From: Aquimarina sp. BL5
Lineage (GTDB): Bacteria > Bacteroidota > Bacteroidia > Flavobacteriales > Flavobacteriaceae
Length of the DNA: 64,000 nt
Direction of reading: 5' to 3'
Assembly: GCF_003443675.1 (NCBI RefSeq)
Contig: NZ_CP031963.1
Span: forward strand, 4,624,501-4,688,500
In this document: positions 1-7,709 of the stretch, piece by piece
Layout: every line of letters begins with the position of its first letter
Position numbering within the stretch: the first letter of the stretch is position 1
The notes under the pieces: generated by a model
What the model saw: the letters and a program-made list of their open reading frames with translations, nothing else
Told to the model about the DNA's origin: nothing
Database searches by the model: none
Program-made: the position numbers and the translations under genes

Positions 1-53
1 GATCAAGAGAATATAGCAACTATACATTTTATCGGATTGCAACTATGGGTATT

Positions 54-82
54 AAAAAACAGGTAATAGTACCTGTTTTTTT
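54..82 (+). terminator. Rho-independent terminator, possibly ending an upstream gene
   Basis: Bases 54-65 pair perfectly with 70-81 (12 bp, loop ATAG) and the right arm is a T-run, so it can stop transcription from the left. Two frames are open from base 1 into it: one stops at 64-66, another at 88-90. Either could be the 3' end of a gene cut by the window edge, but too little is present to identify it. Confidence 0.75.
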
Positions 83-116
83 CGTGTAGAGGAAGCAGTA
101 CTTTGCAAAAATAAAA

Positions 117-124
117 TACATTTG
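117..124 (+). promoter_or_regulatory. Possible -7 box (TACATTTG)
   Basis: TACATTTG fits the Bacteroidota -7 consensus TAnnTTTG and lies 22 bases before the ATG at 147. I see no convincing -33 TTG at the usual distance, so this is only a partial promoter match. Confidence 0.4.
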
Positions 125-146
125 TAACGAGAGAAATTTCCCCTAT

Positions 147-548
147 ATGTCAGCCACATTTTCTGCGATAATACAACAGATTGTAAGAGAGAGTAATAGC
201 GGGGCAATTCCTGATCCTGCTCGCTCTGGGTATTTATGTGTACCCACTGATTTTTTATCAGGATTGATCCGATTTGTATCTATGATGCAAGTAATCAAGA
301 TCGGTGTTGGTAGTGAAATCGCAGCGATAAAAAACGATTTAGAAATAGCCAATCAATCACCATTTATCTCCAAATCCGATGATAGATTGTATAAGCTAAT
401 GGTCGGTGCGATAAAGCATATAGTTGTGATCTGTACGGCAGAAGGAGAACGTGCCGAAACAGCAGGAGAGAGAACGTTAGCAGAAACCTATGCCTGGTGC
501 ATAGCAGGATGCCAATTGTTTTTAGAATATTCGGAATCAATAGAGTAA
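147..548 (+). CDS. Hypothetical protein, 133 aa
   Basis: Unrecognised protein of 133 residues without signal peptide or clear membrane segment. It has a hydrophobic central stretch around residues 40-60 and a Cys- and Ala-rich C-terminal half that looks helical. It stands alone after a strong terminator and is preceded by a possible -7 box. No function can be given. A shorter opposite-strand frame covers part of it and is considered a shadow. That it is a real gene is inferred from its length and the terminator/promoter context. Confidence 0.55.
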   Translation: MSATFSAIIQQIVRESNSGAIPDPARSGYLCVPTDFLSGLIRFVSMMQVIKIGVGSEIAAIKNDLEIANQSPFISKSDDRLYKLMVGAIKHIVVICTAEGERAETAGERTLAETYAWCIAGCQLFLEYSESIE

Positions 549-1120
549 CCGCTACACTTCGACTCCGTTCAGTGTATACGCTCAGGGGGCAACTCAAAAA
601 AACCTGGTTTGCATGCCTGTGGAAGCCTAAAGCAGAATCCAGAGTCTCTAAAAAAAAGTAAAGAACCCGTCATTCCAGCGGAGGCTGGAATCCCGGATAA
701 AACGACAATTATAAATAAGCAAAACAATGACCTGTCATCCCGCTGTATAGCGGAATCCAGAATAATAATAAGAAGGACAATCATCAAAACAACAACAGTT
801 AATTTATTTTTATATATTTAAAAACCAAAATGAGTTATTATTTCCTCATTTTATCTACTAAAATATCCCCATTGTGGATTTCCGTAAGGAATTGGTTGGT
901 GGTTGTGGTAATTTGGTGGGGAGAATTTAATAGAAATTGGTGATTATATGTCTTTTATATTAGGGATATGGTTACTAGGGTAACTATATGCAGTTGTTAT
1001 CTACAATCCCTTCTATTTCCTAAAAAATTAATTACTTGATGGAAAAGTTTTACGGAAGAGATTGAATTACAAAAACTGACTTTAAAATAATTGAAAAAAC
1101 ATTACTCAGAATAAGAATGA
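549..1120. other. Non-coding stretch with dispersed repeats
   Basis: No convincing gene. A frame open on the plus strand at 609-821 runs through the repeats described separately and is not believed. The stretch 549-590 contains a CTTCGACTCCGTTCAG-type sequence, a common dispersed repeat of flavobacterial genomes. From about 830 to 1120 it is AT-rich with no structure that I recognise. Confidence 0.5.
668..760 (+). repeat. Two short hairpin repeats of the GTCATTCC...GGAATCC type
   Basis: Two similar units in the same orientation, at 669-692 and 734-758, each begin GTCAT and contain an inverted repeat: ATTCCAGC/GCTGGAAT (672-679 and 684-691) and CCGCT/AGCGG (740-744 and 749-753). They resemble the small dispersed repeats of the form CATTCC-hairpin-GGAATCC known in many bacterial genomes. 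No coding role is likely. Confidence 0.7.
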
Positions 1121-1624
1121 ATGGAAAAAGGTGATTGCTTAATATTAAAAAATAACGATGTATATTTTGCAATAATACTTCATCACTCAACCTTTGATGA
1201 TGGAGAATTATTTCATGCATTTGTAGTTATTGGAGACCAGTACTCGAACACACCAACACTTAAAGAAATCGAATTTGGAAAAATTTTGGGATATAAGTTC
1301 GTTGATAAAACTTCTGACCTAATGAATAGTCTTGCTTGGACAAGTAAAGAACACAACCCATCCGAATTATACAACGGAGTTAAATATGATGTATTTACCA
1401 TACCAGATGATCTATTTAATGAAGAAACAAATAGAATTCAAAGAATTGGAAGAGTGAATTTACACGAAAAATTTTTCCCTCGACCTGAATTTCATTCTAT
1501 AGTTTCAAACTATGAAAAATTAGTTAAAGTCATTTCTGAACGAATTTCAAAAAGAGATCCTTCAAAGGTAGAATGGAACAGGTTTTATGATGCATTTAAA
1601 CTTAATGAGGTATTAAAAAAGTAG
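1121..1624 (+). CDS. Hypothetical protein, 167 aa (cassette-like)
   Basis: Soluble, charged 167-residue protein of unknown function, no signal peptide. It resembles many orphan proteins found between mobile repeats. Its stop codon is directly followed by the attC-like repeat at 1623-1799, so it sits where a cassette gene would sit. The upstream 570 bases hold no gene. I recognise no domain; a role cannot be assigned. Confidence 0.65.
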   Translation: MEKGDCLILKNNDVYFAIILHHSTFDDGELFHAFVVIGDQYSNTPTLKEIEFGKILGYKFVDKTSDLMNSLAWTSKEHNPSELYNGVKYDVFTIPDDLFNEETNRIQRIGRVNLHEKFFPRPEFHSIVSNYEKLVKVISERISKRDPSKVEWNRFYDAFKLNEVLKK

Positions 1625-1799
1625 ATAACACCATATATGTGATCATAACAGGTTTTGGTGATCAATAGAATGGTTTGTGTGTTTTTGGTATGGCGCAATG
1701 CTTGCTGAAAGAGAAAATATAGCAACCAATGCGCAGAAAAGTCGAAAAGCTCGGTAACGTTTTGCCCTGTTACGACACATATATTAAACGTTGTGCAAC
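1623..1799 (+). repeat. attC-like imperfect palindrome (site A)
   Basis: About 177 bp between two small genes. It starts AGATAAC and ends with GTTGTGCAAC. Outer arms ATATATGTG (1633-1641) and TAACAGG (1646-1652) pair exactly with CACATATAT (1776-1784) and CCTGTTA (1766-1772), separated by a 4/3-base internal loop. An inner imperfect hairpin runs GCGCAATGC...GCATTGG-like (1693-1735). It aligns along most of its length with the spacers at 57.6-60.4 kb taken on the minus strand. These features match integron attC sites; naming it attC is an inference. Confidence 0.6.
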
Positions 1800-1809
1800 A
1801 TTAAGACAA

Positions 1810-2319
1810 ATGAAAGTAATATTATTAGTTTTAATATCAATCGCTTTAGTTAGTTGTAATATAAGTGAAAGTAGAGAAGAATATTTTACTAGACTAACTG
1901 GACTGGAAATTTTAGAATCTATTGATTTAACTAGTAAATCTGAGAATTATCTTTTTAACGGAGATGGCCATACTTCTCTCATTTTTCAAACTAGTGAAAA
2001 ACAGATGAAAAGATGGATTTCAAATTCACCTCCTTGGTCACTCTCAGAATGGAAAAGAGGAATTGTTGATTTTGAAATAGGATTACATACTAATTTTGGA
2101 ATTTCTCAGGGTAATATTTCTGTTACAACGGTGAATGATAGTACATTTTACAGTGGAAGCGAAAAAATGATATCAATTCTTACTGACAAAGATAACTACT
2201 ATTCATATGAAGAAAGATGCTGTTCGGAAAGATATAATGATTTAAGATTTCACAACGGTACCCTATTGATAATTAACCCAAATTCAAAAACTGTTTATTT
2301 ATCGATTTGGGACAACTAA
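1810..2319 (+). CDS. Small lipoprotein, unknown function (cassette-like)
   Basis: The 169-residue protein begins MKVILLVLISIALVSC, a lipoprotein signal with lipobox VSC, so the mature protein is probably membrane-anchored. The frame is open back to an ATG at 1729, but that part lies within the attC-like repeat and has no signal sequence, so 1810 is chosen. The rest has no recognised domain. The gene is flanked by an attC-like site upstream and a related repeat downstream, then an IS110 element, so it looks like a mobile cassette gene. Confidence 0.65.
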   Translation: MKVILLVLISIALVSCNISESREEYFTRLTGLEILESIDLTSKSENYLFNGDGHTSLIFQTSEKQMKRWISNSPPWSLSEWKRGIVDFEIGLHTNFGISQGNISVTTVNDSTFYSGSEKMISILTDKDNYYSYEERCCSERYNDLRFHNGTLLIINPNSKTVYLSIWDN

Positions 2320-2324
2320 AAAAA

Positions 2325-2388
2325 CGCTTGCCAACAATAGATATAATTAATACGGGTTGGTTGCTTAAGATATAAAGCGGCATATCAG
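2325..2388 (+). repeat. Start of a second attC-like repeat (family 2), probably incomplete
   Basis: Just after the stop codon at 2319 the sequence reads CTTGCCAACAATAG..TATAATTAATACGGGTTGG..TGCTTAAGATA..GCGG. It aligns with the minus-strand repeat ending near 61320 (AACAA..TATAATT..TAC..GT..TGCTTA..ATA..GCGG). Its 5' box TTGCCAAC is nearly complementary to the GTTGTGCAAC at the start of the preceding gene unit. The right half is not found, possibly because the IS110 element interrupts it. Confidence 0.4.
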
Positions 2389-2394
2389 CTAACC

Positions 2395-2600
2395 CCGATC
2401 GCCTTTAGATTCGTATCAAGATAATTTTATGATTAAATTTAAAAAGAACGGAGTGAACTTTCCCGATCGCTAGATTTATAAGATCCAGTCCGCGTATTAG
2501 TCTCCGTCCTTTTTTCAAGTTACTTAGAACCATATAGAATTTTAGTTTGTCCTTATTAAAGGTCTTAGTTAAAGTAACTCAATTATTATCTTAAAATTAA
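2395..2600 (+). ncRNA. Candidate bridge RNA region of the IS110 element
   Basis: The left flank of the transposase contains a strong long-range stem: AAAAAGAACGGAG (2441-2453) with CTCCGTCCTTTTT (2502-2514), 13 positions with one mismatch, enclosing a 48-base loop. The loop repeats CCCGATCGC found about 67 bases earlier. IS110-group elements are known to express a bridge RNA from the left non-coding end whose loops pair with donor and target DNA. Assigning this region to such an RNA is an inference from position and structure. Confidence 0.4.
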
Positions 2601-2604
2601 AGTT

Positions 2605-3594
2605 ATGAATTTTAAAAATGTAATTGGTATTGATATTAGTAAAAATACCATTGATGTATGTAATCATTTAGATCAGAAAAATGCTCAATTTAGTAATAGC
2701 AAGAAGGGTTTACAGAACTTTTATTTGTGGGTCAAAAGTTCAAAAAATGAAATCGAAGATGTGCTTTTTGTGTATGAACATACAGGTATGTATTCGCATT
2801 TAATAACCGAGTTTTTAACAGATAAAGAATGCCATTATCACATTGCACCTGCTTTAGATATAAAGCGTTCAATGGGAATCACAAGAGGCAAAGACGATGT
2901 AATTGATTCTAAAAGAATTGCTTTATACGGTTATCGATTAAAAGATGAAATAACTCCAACAAAAAGCTACTCAAAATCCATTACTCAATTGAAATCATTG
3001 ATGAGTCTTAAAGCTAAGCTAATAAAACAACGAGCCGCTTATAAGGGTACTCTAAGTGAGCAAAAAAACATATATAAAACAAAAGACTTTAAAATCATTT
3101 TTGAAGTCCAGGAAAAGATGATTCGTTACATAACAAAACAAATCAAGACTCTTGAATATCAAATTTTGGAAGTTATAAAAAGTCAAGAGGCATTGAAACA
3201 AAGTTTAAAGTTAATTTTAAGTATTAAAGGTGTTGGAATGCAAATGGCTACAACGATGATTATTGCTACAGAAAACTTTACCAAATTTAAGAACTGGCGA
3301 AAATTTGCATCATATTGTGGTGTAGCTCCTTTCCCTTATCAATCAGGAACAAGTGTAAAAGGACGTAATAAAGTCTCACAACTCGCTAATAAAAAAATAA
3401 AAGTATTGATTCATATGTGTTCAATGGTAGCAATTCAACATAATCCAGAGATGAAAAAATACTATGAAAGAAGAATTGAAATAGGTAAAAATAAAATGAG
3501 CACAATTAACATTATTAGAAACAAGTTAATAGCTCGCATTTTTGCAGTAATTGATAGACAAACTCCATATGTGGATACAATGAAATTCGCTTAA
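2605..3594 (+). CDS. IS110-family transposase (DEDD recombinase)
   Basis: The 329-residue protein has the two IS110 domains. The N-terminal RuvC-like DEDD domain starts VIGIDISKNTIDVC with further acidic residues in YEHTG and GKDDVIDSKR. The C-terminal transposase domain has LILSIKGVGMQMA, FASYCGVAPFP and QSGTSVKG, where the serine of the SGTS segment is the likely nucleophile. Length is normal for the family and the frame is intact, so the element may be active. It performs RNA-guided excision and insertion in characterised relatives. It lies downstream of cassette-like genes. Confidence 0.93.
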   Translation: MNFKNVIGIDISKNTIDVCNHLDQKNAQFSNSKKGLQNFYLWVKSSKNEIEDVLFVYEHTGMYSHLITEFLTDKECHYHIAPALDIKRSMGITRGKDDVIDSKRIALYGYRLKDEITPTKSYSKSITQLKSLMSLKAKLIKQRAAYKGTLSEQKNIYKTKDFKIIFEVQEKMIRYITKQIKTLEYQILEVIKSQEALKQSLKLILSIKGVGMQMATTMIIATENFTKFKNWRKFASYCGVAPFPYQSGTSVKGRNKVSQLANKKIKVLIHMCSMVAIQHNPEMKKYYERRIEIGKNKMSTINIIRNKLIARIFAVIDRQTPYVDTMKFA

Positions 3595-3924
3595 AAAATA
3601 ATTTGAAAAAAGCTTGTTTTAATCATAGAATACTCGGATAGGATAGTGCGGAAATGCTTTCCGTGCCGAGTATGAGTAAGACTTCCGCTCTACAAAGCTT
3701 ATAACTTCATAGCATCAAAGATTAGAGAACATTATAAACCTGATCTCTCAGAAATATTTTCCCGTCGCATTGGTATACAAACCAAGGATCGCATAAAAAA
3801 AATCCAAAAACCCATAGTAACAATTTTAATACTTCATACACATGCTAATAGTATCCTCTTAAGAGTGTCATGTCTTTAGAGAGATATTAGGAAAAATTGT
3901 AATAACTATTAAAAATTAAAAAGT
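3595..3924 (+). other. Right flank of IS110 with a bulged hairpin; otherwise no gene
   Basis: Close to the transposase stop, ATACTCGG (3630-3637) pairs with CCGAGTAT (3666-3673), and inside it CGGAAA (3649-3654) pairs with TTTCCG (3658-3663), leaving an asymmetric 11/2-base internal loop. This shape is what guide loops of bridge RNAs look like, so the RNA could also reside in this end, as in the IS1111 subgroup. From 3740 to 3924 I see no gene; the last bases are the leader of the next one. Confidence 0.5.
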
Positions 3925-4404
3925 ATGGCATTAGAGAATTTAATTAGTATAAGCTTTACAGAAGAAGAGTTAACCACCTTAGACGGGCATCTGGATGGGA
4001 TCAAACAAATCCTTACGGGTAAAACAATAAACCTAACTGCAGATCAGCGTAGGCAGTATGGGCGTATTGCCAATCAAAACAAATTGGTGGTAGATAAATC
4101 CAAAAATTATATGGAGCAACATCCGGATTGGATGCCTAGGTTTTTAGATAAAGAAGAGTTTGATAAGGATTATCTGGCACGTATACAGGTGGAGAGCAGA
4201 GCGCAGATGCTAGAAAACCTGAGTCAGCAATTGATCGATACCAAAACATTGCTTGATCACGATAATTATAACAATGCATTAAGTTTTTATCGTATGGTAC
4301 GGTATCTGGCTGGTGAGAATGAACCAGGTGCAAAAACAGTGTATAACGATATGAAAGTATTGTTTAATAAAACCACAACGACTACTAGTAGCACTGAAGA
4401 ATAA
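3925..4404 (+). CDS. Hypothetical protein, 159 aa
   Basis: Soluble, mostly helical 159-residue protein that ends in a Thr/Ser/Glu tail (TTTTTSSTEE). No signal peptide or membrane segment. It looks like a conserved flavobacterial hypothetical but I cannot name a family. It is a single-gene unit: an IS flank upstream, a strong terminator downstream. An opposite frame at 4136-4333 is a shadow. Confidence 0.7.
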   Translation: MALENLISISFTEEELTTLDGHLDGIKQILTGKTINLTADQRRQYGRIANQNKLVVDKSKNYMEQHPDWMPRFLDKEEFDKDYLARIQVESRAQMLENLSQQLIDTKTLLDHDNYNNALSFYRMVRYLAGENEPGAKTVYNDMKVLFNKTTTTTSSTEE

Positions 4405-4462
4405 TAGCTACATAGTACCTCTGTAACGTCCTACACAAGCGTTACCAGAATTGATATAAGAG

Positions 4463-4496
4463 AAAAAGGCAGCAAATCGAATTTGCTGCCTTTTTT
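4463..4496. terminator. Bidirectional terminator
   Basis: Arms 4463-4477 and 4481-4495 pair over 15 bp with a 3-base loop, with A-run and T-run at the outer ends. It separates the convergent genes ending at 4404 (plus) and 4550 (minus) and can serve both. Confidence 0.9.
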
Positions 4497-4549
4497 GTAT
4501 ACATATCTCTTATTTGATATTGTAAATCCCACGGATATAGCCAATACCT

Positions 4550-5287
4550 TTACTGAATAAATGTTACTCTATCGATCAGTCCATTTTTTACTTCATAAAC
4601 AGCAACGGCCCGTATAGTAATTCCTGCATTAAGCTGAACCAATTCTTGATCAATCACAATGGTAACCATCACTAAGCGTTTTTTTATTATACAATGTAAA
4701 CTGGGTGTGTTTTTAAATAACATACCATAGATTCGTCTAAGTTCACTATGCCCTGATGTTTTAAATCTATCCGGAAAGTCGTATATCTTTATGTCTTCTG
4801 AGTATGTGTTTACAAAAGCATCGATATTTCTTCCATTATAGGCCATCAGTTGTTTGTCAACTATAAACCGAGGGTCAGGATTGGTGATGGCTTCTCCCAA
4901 AAGAATGGTCATTGATTTGATCTTATCTTTTTTGAATTTATAAAAAACAATACGCTCCAGATTTTTGGTTGGAGTTTTTACAAGTTCCTTATCAATAATG
5001 ATCCCTCTAAAGATAATACGGTCTAAAAGTTCTATGGCATCAGTTTTATTTTCAGAAAAGGTGTTTTGATAATAGCCACTGATTTCCTGAGTACCTTTTG
5101 CTATTTTTTGTTTTGGAAAAAGCGAAATTGTAGCTTTTTCGTGAAACAAACTATTCATAGAGGTCAACGCTTTCGTATTAAATGCGATTTGCTTTTTTTC
5201 TAAGGTAGTAAGTGTTTTTTCTTTTTGAGCAGATAACTAATTAGTATGAAAAGACAGTAATAATGATAGACAAACAATTTTTTTCAT
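4550..5287 (-). pseudogene. NTF2-like/SnoaL-type secreted protein, interrupted by an in-frame TAG
   Basis: The intact frame (4550-5167) holds about 205 residues with an NTF2-like C-terminal half (DKQLMAYNGRNIDAFVNTYS) and probably a second degenerate NTF2-like half before it. The same frame continues upstream to an ATG at 5287 that encodes a good signal peptide, MKKIVCLSLLLSFHTN-stop-LSAQ, with TAG at 5237-5239 at codon 17. Without that stop the gene would be a normal 245-residue exported protein. So it is either a nonsense pseudogene or a sequencing error; internal initiation at 5167 would give a protein without export signal. Confidence 0.7.
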
Positions 5288-5449
5288 TTTGTAGTAATAA
5301 TTTGTGTGCAGAAATACAGAATAGCACTTAAAGTTACGATATTAAAACGGAAATTTGTATTCTTAAGGTTGTTCCCTGTAAGCTAAAAAAAAGTATGGAT
5401 GAGGTTGTTTTATAAATATATATACCGTTTTTATCTCCCTGTAAAACTA

Positions 5450-5848
5450 ATGGAAGACATTACTACGATACACAATGAAATCGCAAAAGAGGGAATCCTT
5501 TCTTATTTTTCTTCTAAGGGATTTTCCTTTTCAAAAAGAAAGTTTAAGATACAGGAAATAGGAACTTCTCTGATATATGTGGAGCTTGCTTTTAAAACTG
5601 AGCGAGAATTAGAACGCTTCAGACAATTTGTGAGTAATTATAAAGAGCTTATTCCTCCTTGGGTAGTACTTCCGCATTCATTTCAGGGAGCGCCAAGATG
5701 GAATCAAGGGTATGAAGAAGACTACTGCGTAGGACATTGGATTCCTTTTTGGAAGAGCCTGAATCAACATCAAAAAGAAGTGTATCAAACAAAATATGAT
5801 TGTCCAAAGGTTTGGCAAGAATGGTTGTTGTTACGCGATAAAACGTAG
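5450..5848 (+). CDS. Hypothetical protein, about 132 aa
   Basis: The frame is open from 5399 (149 residues), but the second ATG at 5450 (MEDITTIHNEI) gives a start typical of a soluble protein, while the first 17 residues are an unlikely aromatic-rich lead; the choice is uncertain. The C-terminal part is rich in Trp and Tyr (CVGHWIPFWKSL). No family is recognised. It stands alone between the NTF2-like gene and a lipoprotein gene. Confidence 0.6.
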   Translation: MEDITTIHNEIAKEGILSYFSSKGFSFSKRKFKIQEIGTSLIYVELAFKTERELERFRQFVSNYKELIPPWVVLPHSFQGAPRWNQGYEEDYCVGHWIPFWKSLNQHQKEVYQTKYDCPKVWQEWLLLRDKT

Positions 5849-5969
5849 TGATTATTTGTATGTAAAGGACCTGATCAAATTCGTTTTGAAAACAATACAG
5901 AGGATAAACACAAAGGTTTTAAACAGTTTTTTTATATTCGCGCCTTAAATTTTTTAGATAAAACAAAAA

Positions 5970-6572
5970 ATGATGATGAAAACTATTAAAATTCTTTTTA
6001 TTCTTATCAGTAGTGCTGCTATTGTATCTTGTAGCTCTGATGATTCCGACGCTTCTGGAACTACCTATCCTATCACTCTTAATTTTGCTAATGTTAGTGA
6101 GGACTTTACGTTCTTTCAAAATGGAGCTGAAACAGCCATTACGGATGAAGCTTTGAATAGCTATAATAGTGATACTAATATTTCACTAAGTAAAGAAGAG
6201 TTCGAAGTTGAATCTGCTAACGATTATTTTAAATTTTTAAGTGATACTGAAGTTGAAGTTTCTGAAGGTGGAGAAGTATTTACTGTGGATTATGTGTTCG
6301 AAGAAGGTTTCTTGTATTTACTAGAGGATAACGACAAATTCTTATATGGTCAAGGTGATAAAACAGCATTGGCTTATAGGTTATCCGCGTTGGTTTCGGT
6401 TAGAGAAAATGGTTCATCAGGAGCTTCTGGAGGTTATGAAGATGCGGATGATGTTGATTTTTTTCCTGCAACTTTCGAAAACTCAGTAGATTTTCATAAT
6501 TACAGTACTGTAGATGAAATCCAAGGAGATAATTATTTATTGATTCACAACCTTTCAATTAACTTTCAATAA
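5970..6572 (+). CDS. Hypothetical lipoprotein, 200 aa
   Basis: Begins MMMKTIKILFILISSAAIVSC followed by SSDDSD: a clear lipoprotein signal (lipobox IVSC) with an acidic Ser/Asp stretch after the cysteine, as in surface-exposed Bacteroidota lipoproteins. The 180-residue mature part is acidic and predicted mostly beta, with no recognised domain. The start could also be the third ATG (5976). It is followed by a good terminator, so it is probably transcribed alone. Confidence 0.8.
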   Translation: MMMKTIKILFILISSAAIVSCSSDDSDASGTTYPITLNFANVSEDFTFFQNGAETAITDEALNSYNSDTNISLSKEEFEVESANDYFKFLSDTEVEVSEGGEVFTVDYVFEEGFLYLLEDNDKFLYGQGDKTALAYRLSALVSVRENGSSGASGGYEDADDVDFFPATFENSVDFHNYSTVDEIQGDNYLLIHNLSINFQ

Positions 6573-6623
6573 TTTGATAGGAGTATAAGATCAAATAACG
6601 CGAAAGTGATTTTTTGCAAATAT

Positions 6624-6664
6624 AAAAAGCCTCGAATTTATATGAATTCAAGGCTTTTTTTTTA
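6624..6664 (+). terminator. Rho-independent terminator
   Basis: AAAAAGCCT/AGGCTTTTT plus GAATT/AATTC with one mismatch between the two helices, followed by an extended T-run. It terminates the lipoprotein gene ending at 6572. Confidence 0.88.
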
Positions 6665-6782
6665 CGCTCATTGTAAATATTAAAAACCAGAACTACATCT
6701 AAATATATCCGAACGTATCTAATCAAGGTATACATTAAGCAAGCAATGTCGTTAAGTTTATAAAATTGAATAAAAATGTCAC

Positions 6783-6825
6783 ATTGAGCCCTTCGACAAG
6801 CCTGTCCTGAGCTTGTCGAAGCGTA
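6783..6825. repeat. Dispersed TTCGACAAGC inverted repeat
   Basis: CTTCGACAAGC and GCTTGTCGAAG are exact inverted copies separated by nine bases. Similar, less perfect copies lie near 549-590 and 31533-31575 in this window. It could fold as a hairpin in RNA but lacks a T-run, so it is not a terminator. Confidence 0.7.
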
Positions 6826-6952
6826 GTTGGAAGATAGGTGCTTATTAGTCTTTACTTAACGAGATTGATAAAGAGGGATAAAAAAATACATGTCTAATTT
6901 TCGGTTGCTGATCGAATAGGATGATCGGTTCTTTGTATAAAAACAAAGAACC

Positions 6953-7708
6953 ATGAATTTTAAAGACTTACATCATCAGAAAACACCTTTGCTATTAGGA
7001 AATGTTTGGGATGTGCCTAGTGCCAAAGCAGCCGAGAAACTAGGATTTCGAGCAATAGGAACTTCCAGCGCAGCTATCGCAAGTCTTTTGGGGTACCAAG
7101 ATGGAGAAGAAATGGATTTCTCTGAACTTCTGTATTTTGTAAAACGAATTGCTGCAAATACTCAGCTACCATTATCTGTGGATCTGGAATCTGGTTATAG
7201 TCGTGATCCAAAAATTATTACAAAACATATCAAAGCACTTGTAGATATAGGCGTGGTAGGCATCAATATAGAAGATAGTATTGTTGATAATAAAAGAATA
7301 CTACTAGATGCAGCAGAGTTTACCAATACACTCACGGCAGTAAACAACTTACTATCAAAAGGAAGCATCGATGTTTTTATAAATGTACGAACGGATGTTT
7401 TTTTATTGGGAGATCCAAACCCAATAGCAGCCACCAAAAAAAGAATCCACTTATATGAACAAGCAGGTGCTGATGGAATTTTCACTCCAGGCATAGAAAA
7501 CGAATCGGATATCAGAGAAATTGTAACTTGTACGCAGTTACCGATCAATGTGATGTGTATGCCCGATCTTCTGGATTTTAATACCTTATCAAAGCTTGGA
7601 GTACAACGAATTAGTATGGGCAATTTTCTGTTTGATAAGATGTATAGTCAGTTAGAAAGCATTACCAAAAAGATCGTAGACCAACAATCATTTCAATCTA
7701 TTTTTTAA
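6953..7708 (+). CDS. Isocitrate lyase/PEP mutase family protein
   Basis: The 251-residue protein has the (beta/alpha)8 layout of the PEP mutase/isocitrate lyase superfamily: LLLGNVWDVPSAKAAEKLGF at the start, VDLESGYSRDP (acidic metal ligands) near residue 80, GINIEDS near 105 and INVRTD near 143. Such short members include oxaloacetate decarboxylases, 2,3-dimethylmalate lyases and carboxyPEP mutases, so the substrate is open. One base separates its stop from the start of the ada-like gene, so the two are co-transcribed and probably translationally coupled. Confidence 0.85.
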   Translation: MNFKDLHHQKTPLLLGNVWDVPSAKAAEKLGFRAIGTSSAAIASLLGYQDGEEMDFSELLYFVKRIAANTQLPLSVDLESGYSRDPKIITKHIKALVDIGVVGINIEDSIVDNKRILLDAAEFTNTLTAVNNLLSKGSIDVFINVRTDVFLLGDPNPIAATKKRIHLYEQAGADGIFTPGIENESDIREIVTCTQLPINVMCMPDLLDFNTLSKLGVQRISMGNFLFDKMYSQLESITKKIVDQQSFQSIF

Positions 7709-7709
7709 G

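Larger units (their letters stand above)
2390..3720 (+). mobile_element. IS110-family insertion sequence (ends not defined)
   Basis: One transposase gene (2605-3594) with structured non-coding flanks on both sides: about 215 bases upstream and at least 100 downstream. IS110 elements usually lack clear terminal inverted repeats and make no or minimal target duplications, so the ends cannot be set from one copy; the limits given are approximate. A direct repeat CCCGATCGC occurs at 2395-2403 and 2462-2470 in the left flank, which could mark the left end and a guide segment. Confidence 0.7.
6573..6952. other. Non-coding stretch with terminator and dispersed repeat
   Basis: Contains the terminator at 6624-6664 and a dispersed repeat at 6783-6825 with the inverted pair CTTCGACAAGC/GCTTGTCGAAG around CTGTCCTGA. 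This sequence type (TTCGACAAGCTCAG) is scattered through many flavobacterial genomes; relatives are near 549-590 and 31533-31575. The remainder shows nothing I recognise. Confidence 0.6.

Noticed and set aside
609..821. Plus-strand frame of 70 codons
   Set aside because: It runs through two dispersed hairpin repeats and has no coding character.
1729..1809. Upstream ATG at 1729 as the start of the lipoprotein gene
   Set aside because: These 27 codons fall in the attC-like repeat and lack a signal peptide; the lipoprotein signal starts at 1810.
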